Below are positions 47,501 to 50,280 of a DNA stretch of 50,280 bases, in pieces (position 1 is the first letter of the stretch; the number at the start of each line of letters is the position of its first letter). Below the pieces are notes generated by a model. That model ran no database searches. It was not told where the DNA came from and saw only the letters and a program-made list of their open reading frames with translations. The stretch spans positions 1 to 50,280 of the forward strand of contig CAIYSR010000012.1 in assembly GCA_903928895.1 (NCBI GenBank), in the 5' to 3' direction. This DNA is from an uncultured Rhodospirillales bacterium (GTDB taxonomy: Bacteria; Pseudomonadota; Alphaproteobacteria; Acetobacterales; Acetobacteraceae). A program made the position numbers and the translations under genes.

Positions 47501-50280
47501 GAAATTTTCGGAGAGGGTTTCCGTGATGTTCGTGATTCCGTCCGTGCCCGGCAAAATGCCCACAGTACCGGCGAAGTCGATTGCCAATATCCCATCGCTA
47601 GGGTTGACCCAGCTGTTATGATGGAACTTGCCGTCAGACTGCCCGTTGGTGCCAACGCTGGATCGTAAATAGACGCTGTTGTTAATCCAATTGGAAAGAC
47701 TGATCCCGTTCCCGTCCAGAGCAAGCACCAGCGGGTCGATATTGAGAAAGCTGGTGCTGCCGGTCGCGAGATCGGCATACAAATAGGACACGTTGGCTGC
47801 TAAACTGCCGAGGGCGCTACTGCCAATACCGGTGATCCGCTGGACTAGGTCGGAGCTTGTCGGCTGCAGCATCTGGTTGCCCGGCCGGTATTCCCCAGTG
47901 GTGATATCGCCGATGGAGCTCGGGATCAGTCCGTCATTGTTTACTCCAGGTAACCAAATGGTCGCCCCACCCCGCGACCATACGATGTCGTTCGGAACCG
48001 GCCCATTCCAGTCGGTGCCCTCGGGCTCATTAAATGTATTATTTTTGATGACAGACACCCCTAAACGTGAATTGTCAAGCGTGCCGGTCGGCGTGTCGAG
48101 GCCCACGTCGCCATTCACAATTGTAATGAGGCTATTGACTGCAGTCAGATACTGCACGACACTGTCTACTGGATGGATGATACTATTTTCGAAACGCCAG
48201 CCTTCACCGATCACCGTTTTGCCGGCCTCGAGGTGGTAGACGGCCTCGAGCCCTCCAGCATCGCCAGAGGCGACGAGAACAGAGATGTCGGCACCAGTGT
48301 CGGAAGTCGACGGGACAACAGTTATCATGCTGCCAGCAGTGTAGGATGCAACGGCCTGACCAAGGCTAGAAGTGATGGTACTCGACCCATCTGACGCGAT
48401 CGTCACGATGTCGCCGGCACCATCTATCGCTCCGGCCACCGAACCCCACGCCGCGCCCGCATAGGGATTGGATAGCTCAATCCCCCGGCCGCCGCTCTCG
48501 GTTACCACTGCCGGCTCGCCGTCCTGCAAATACACATTGACAGCCAGCGCCGCTGTGCCGTCCGCAGCAGGATTAAAGGTCAGCCGATTCTGGTTGCCGT
48601 TGTTGACGACGTCCGTCATCACAGTCGTATTTGGTCGACTATAGACAATATTGCCTTGTGCATCAATTATTTTAAATAATCCAATAATTTTCCCTTGGGT
48701 TACGGCAAAATTTTGGGCTTCCGCTATGAAATTTACCGAACCAATTGCTATCGTAACCGAATTGCCGGCCAGGAAATTCCGCAGATCGGCGGTTGTCAGT
48801 GCCAGTCCAATCGGGCTGCCGGCCAATTCGATGGCTTTTACCAGCAACTTATCCTCTGCGGTCACGATCCCCGAAGCGTTGGAGGGATCGATCTGGGTAC
48901 TCAATTGATTGAGATTGCTGAGCAAACTAGCGGCATTTTGTTGGGCTGCACGCACGTTCGAGACGGCATTCACCGACGGGTTGAACGGCGCCGCCGTGAC
49001 GGTGCCCAGGCCCGAACCGGTTGATACAGTAAGTTGCTGCCCGGTTACCGTTGCGCCGGGCGCGTGGCTAATAACAGTCACGTTTCCATTCAAAATCGAC
49101 ACAACCGGGTCGATCTGTGCTGGTTGCTGTGCGATTACAGCGCGGAGATTTGCAATGTTTCCGTTGATCGTTGTCGAGCTACCACCAAAGCTGGCGACGA
49201 TGGTGCCCGCATCCTGGCCCAGGACGCCCGTAATGGCATTCGACAGAAGTTGCTGAAGCGAGGAGATGTCCGAACCGAGGAATGCGCCGGCACTGTTGAT
49301 CGAGGTGAACAAGGCACCTTGGGTGGCGTTCCAGATGGCCGTCGACAATGATGCCACATATCCAGCCGGATTGGCCGCAAATGAGATTGGATCGTCTTGG
49401 AGGCGGCTCGCATAAGGAACAACGATGTTCTGCACCCAGTTTGCAACTGCGGACATGACGCCGCCTGTTTCCGATATTGCATCAGACCGATCTCCTGGGC
49501 TGAGCAAGGTTCCGAGCTTATCGATCGGAGCGGCAAGGTAGCGCCACGCACTGCTCGCTACAGTGCCCGCGAGCGAATAGACCGCCAATGTAGAAGCAGC
49601 ACCAAGAACGGAGACAGAACCGCCGGGGCCAAACATCCCCGCCGCAAGCACCCCGGCAACCGCAACCTTTTCGCTTGCGGCAAGGTCCGTCGACAATACG
49701 GTCTCGCCGTTGATACGCACGCCCAAGTAACTCGAAAGCCCATCTGGAGTCACAAGAATGGACCCGACGGAACCAACGATTCTGCCGCCAAGGCCCGGCC
49801 CGGTGTCCATCTCCGCCAGGTCAGCCTCTTCAATCCGCAGCGCTCCAGCGGTGCCGGAAGGGTCGCTGCCGGATGGGTCGGAGTCGGGAGGGCCTACTAT
49901 ACCGGCGGCTTGCATGTATCGCACGAGCTCTGCCGGGCCGGTTGGCAAACCGTCATTTGTTATTGCGAAATCAAGTGGTGTTTTCGCTACCAGATTAACA
50001 TTGTTAGCCCGGGTATATTGCAACACATCCTGAATTTGAGACCATGTTCCCAGAGACGAAAACTTCGCGGCGTTTCCGCCAAGAGAGTTGCCCTTGGTCA
50101 CCAATAGGGAGCTTCTGAGGGCGCCGATTTGAGCGACTGCGGTTACGGTTGCGTTGTTTGCCAATAGACTTTGGAGATTGCCAGGGGCAAAGAACGCGCT
50201 GTTCTGGGCGTCCACTGCGGCTTGCGACTGGTTCCCTGCGTTGGTGAAGATTTTCCCCTCTCGAAACCCCCATGCCAGCA
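41543..50280 (-). CDS. Giant repeat-rich secreted protein with subtilisin protease domain (5' end outside window)
   Basis: At least 2,911 codons. The frame stays open past GTG 50215 to the window edge (LAWGFREGKIFTNAGNQSQA), so the start is missing. Residue numbers here count from GTG 50215. About 826-972 resembles the LDxNGDG / VWQDVNQDGISQPGEL region of large type I substrates. RTX-like GGSGDDLIEAG follows near 1200 and DUF4214 at 1243-1325. The peptidase S8 domain has D1636, H1670, the SAGNG site and S1861 in GTSYAAP. A P-domain lies at 1979-2102, more GGDGNDTL motifs near 2180 and repeats at 2385-2676. The tail ends FTAASFSLVDDGHHGIALLH, like type I secretion ends. I find no cysteine. Lower GC than its neighbours. 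Confidence 0.88.
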   Translation of the reverse strand, partial: LAWGFREGKIFTNAGNQSQAAVDAQNSAFFAPGNLQSLLANNATVTAVAQIGALRSSLLVTKGNSLGGNAAKFSSLGTWSQIQDVLQYTRANNVNLVAKTPLDFAITNDGLPTGPAELVRYMQAAGIVGPPDSDPSGSDPSGTAGALRIEEADLAEMDTGPGLGGRIVGSVGSILVTPDGLSSYLGVRINGETVLSTDLAASEKVAVAGVLAAGMFGPGGSVSVLGAASTLAVYSLAGTVASSAWRYLAAPIDKLGTLLSPGDRSDAISETGGVMSAVANWVQNIVVPYASRLQDDPISFAANPAGYVASLSTAIWNATQGALFTSINSAGAFLGSDISSLQQLLSNAITGVLGQDAGTIVASFGGSSTTINGNIANLRAVIAQQPAQIDPVVSILNGNVTVISHAPGATVTGQQLTVSTGSGLGTVTAAPFNPSVNAVSNVRAAQQNAASLLSNLNQLSTQIDPSNASGIVTAEDKLLVKAIELAGSPIGLALTTADLRNFLAGNSVTIAIGSVNFIAEAQNFAVTQGKIIGLFKIIDAQGNIVYSRPNTTVMTDVVNNGNQNRLTFNPAADGTAALAVNVYLQDGEPAVVTESGGRGIELSNPYAGAAWGSVAGAIDGAGDIVTIASDGSSTITSSLGQAVASYTAGSMITVVPSTSDTGADISVLVASGDAGGLEAVYHLEAGKTVIGEGWRFENSIIHPVDSVVQYLTAVNSLITIVNGDVGLDTPTGTLDNSRLGVSVIKNNTFNEPEGTDWNGPVPNDIVWSRGGATIWLPGVNNDGLIPSSIGDITTGEYRPGNQMLQPTSSDLVQRITGIGSSALGSLAANVSYLYADLATGSTSFLNIDPLVLALDGNGISLSNWINNSVYLRSSVGTNGQSDGKFHHNSWVNPSDGILAIDFAGTVGILPGTDGITNITETLSENFRGGPTPGKYTDGLAALVSLAQPGAVSFSVATALTDPNTHISYFSEVQVWQDVNQDGISQPGELHSLSSLDITSISLAGSRNQGETLAGNRITNRTFFTTSDGATGAVAAVTLQTDTTGDVSFASGGGMVITSTPEGGAAASTTFVAQNGTSHSYTISGGTLRDATSGSVITTNNIRAVFSSTQGDTITVGTLDTGTYWLGGGTGADTLNGGAGTNVLLMNANTVVRGGSGFNIANVIDANPANIDLKTSNLQEVIGGAGGGVFNASGATWNVFIQGGVGNNIIIGGAANSALNGGSGDDLIEAGPGGSVIHAGSGNDVIYGGSGNADTAFPNDVNAGLISNLSFIERLYLGGLTNSSVARESDTGGLRAWLNYINSGHTPQQVAQGFLGSTEGISLYGRLTDAQFVNQIYLNMLGRLPSTTQLNNEYSNAIQYLASNPSTGRGDLLYALATTADGLSYWGAKHPGASDVIHGGPGHDTVVLGTNNSEIYVGAGAMTVIGKAGSFSVVGFHGSYTDYKLTLNSDGTISVTDNIPGRDGLVIMSNISALNFADIGQVMIAGARGMPVNDTINAGDPAVAVPFTLNGKAGYKIYASTVLANDQDFSGRQLMIRDLLDNNGNPIAMNTNPAPVNGGVVILGADAIGTYVWFAPTAGFPGIPSFRYHVQDDAQMPGANVFVPGTTTKAELTGTVSVLPPGAPNDPQFPREWFLQAIDSIPILAQYTGKGVSVGIFDTSGNVDFSNPDLIANAGASLRIDGTPGTEQIGTHATMVAGVIGAALNGVGIVGVAPRVTISSVAIGAPTSNTGDNGNTPSNAQNLLGWLNYDVANNSFALGPAFAGLGGSSAGIYAILNAMYSAVTTGRGGLGTIVVFSAGNGRAAGQTTNDTLVTEFPYEITVGAVYAATDVGSLQISEKPFSSPGASILVSAPADHILSTGVTFANEYGQQFGADYETAQGTSYAAPIVSGVVALMLQANPKLTYRDVQQILAYTAIKVDTTDTDPFTMSSPPGSGWFYNGATNWNGGSLHDSSDYGYGEVDARAAVRLAETWNPMPALPDVSLTGKRSNVVLSAGTFSDTAGHATLSLHNANGQSDPTSVESVLVTVALMNVVRENLTITLTSPSGTKSVLMNRPGSQMPGGASADPADFALQSSFVYAFETQQSRGENYVGNWTLSISDASGANSLTVVSSWNLDVFGSNPGVGRLGQTYIYTDEFGSLTDDPKNVARGTLVGTGNGDTLNAAAVSSGSTLDLTPGSTNSVIAGRSVTIDPTTHITTAIGGDGNDTLIAPSGSTVTLQGGRGNDTYIGSGNDIYILNNGFGRNVIVNGSTSNAGPSGQLVFGSGLDLSNLWFTRSGDNLVVQQSGTTSVVTLNSWWASPTAPLQSIALASGLTLGTAQIANLAVAEAAVGGAAPVGAAIQVAPAGGNLTGGTGPAVLVAVGNGGTIVGGTGPNTIILSGTGNVAASMAGVTSVNILGSQAVVQVDANATVAESGTSSVVWVGSNVTATLAGSSNALNGTDAQLQSGGTVTLGGTNNVVNRLNNTTITVTGAGNNGVLGAGNTLNFTPASSGGSFVVGYDVTAAMAGSGNVLWGSTLQSGGTVTLGGDHNSFNFLNNGTVVENGTNAVVWVGGSVTATVAGSNNALNGTATENGGTVTLGGTNNAVNLLNNATVIENGTADVALVGGSINATVAGSGNSLYGTSLQSGGTVTLGGTSNFVAYLNNATVFENGTNDVAWVGGSVTATVAGSGNALNGTPLESGGTVTLAGANDSVNLLNNATITVTGSGNSGVLGAGNTLTVALGATGNNFIAGANSNVVVAGDANAVTVGDGSSIILGSSGTTYITTNGSISASISSSGTAYIGGGAMSVAQAISGPETFILDGASNLTLSHLTTSSSVTMKFLKSGEAIQIQDTGTSSMQSSINGFIKGDTIDLSGLYFGGQASFTYTNPGHLTVSDGTNAVGINFSGTFTAASFSLVDDGHHGIALLHA
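42188..42673 (-). repeat. Three tandem 162-bp (54-residue) repeats in the giant gene
   Basis: Units 42512-42673, 42350-42511 and 42188-42349 each encode exactly 54 residues of the pattern NNATVxENGT, VGGSVTATVAGS, SGGTVTLGGTNN. Degenerate flanking units are 42674-42892 (73 residues) and 42893-43063 (57 residues) upstream, and a partial one begins at 42187. The periodic Gly/Asn/Val/Thr pattern suggests a beta-solenoid stalk. Confidence 0.85.

Overview
The window looks like chromosome from a GC-rich alphaproteobacterium, most likely a member of the Acetobacteraceae/Rhodospirillales. The evidence is the strong G/C bias at third codon positions, the aerobic-type cobaltochelatase genes cobS-cobT next to bolA and a J-domain gene, the order secA / ppiC / argJ / mutT-like, a HpnN-type hopanoid RND exporter, and intergenic A/T-only hairpins. 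The family-level placement is inference.

Layout. 1-1495: tail of an unrecognised (possibly transposase) gene, an A/T-rich orphan gene and a long gene-poor stretch ending in an A/T hairpin. 1496-9111: cysS-trmJ (overlapping), then a Bcr/CflA-type MFS exporter and a DEAD-box RNA helicase on the minus strand, then an OafA-type acyltransferase with an SGNH domain. 9131-12647: secA followed by a sulfotransferase-like gene that carries its own SecA-type SEC-C zinc tail. 12956-17700: ppiC, argJ, a GNAT-NUDIX fusion that seems to start at CTG, a cinA-N protein and a DUF2889 protein. 17667-22011: a ribbon-helix-helix gene, bolA, J-domain gene, cobS and cobT. 22016-25630: aspartoacylase-like gene, argE and an orphan periplasmic binding protein, all on the minus strand. 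25810-33163: GH42-like secreted protein with HpnN, a MetE-like protein and pobA.

33253-41280 is a decaying accessory zone. It holds an OPT transporter split by one in-frame TAA, a frameshifted DUF3489 gene, an intact kup, a serine-recombinase/DNA-methyltransferase chimera, a broken IS66 copy on the minus strand, and a second IS66-family element on the plus strand. The second element has recognisable 20-bp inverted ends, a tnpB-tnpC deletion fusion and a pRiA4b ORF-3-like passenger inside its ends.

41543-50280 is one giant minus-strand gene (at least 2,911 codons, 5' end outside the window) for a cysteine-free, repeat-rich, probably type-I-secreted protein. It has RTX-like motifs, DUF4214, a subtilisin protease domain with a complete triad, a P-domain and a C-terminal array of 54-residue repeats.

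Two dispersed repeat families sit between genes: a roughly 125-bp composite of two A/T hairpins (two full copies and one half) and a roughly 105-bp element with an AGAG...CTCT inverted repeat (two copies). The most unusual items are the IS66 passenger arrangement, the SEC-C sulfotransferase behind secA, the CTG-started GNAT-NUDIX fusion, and the giant subtilase.
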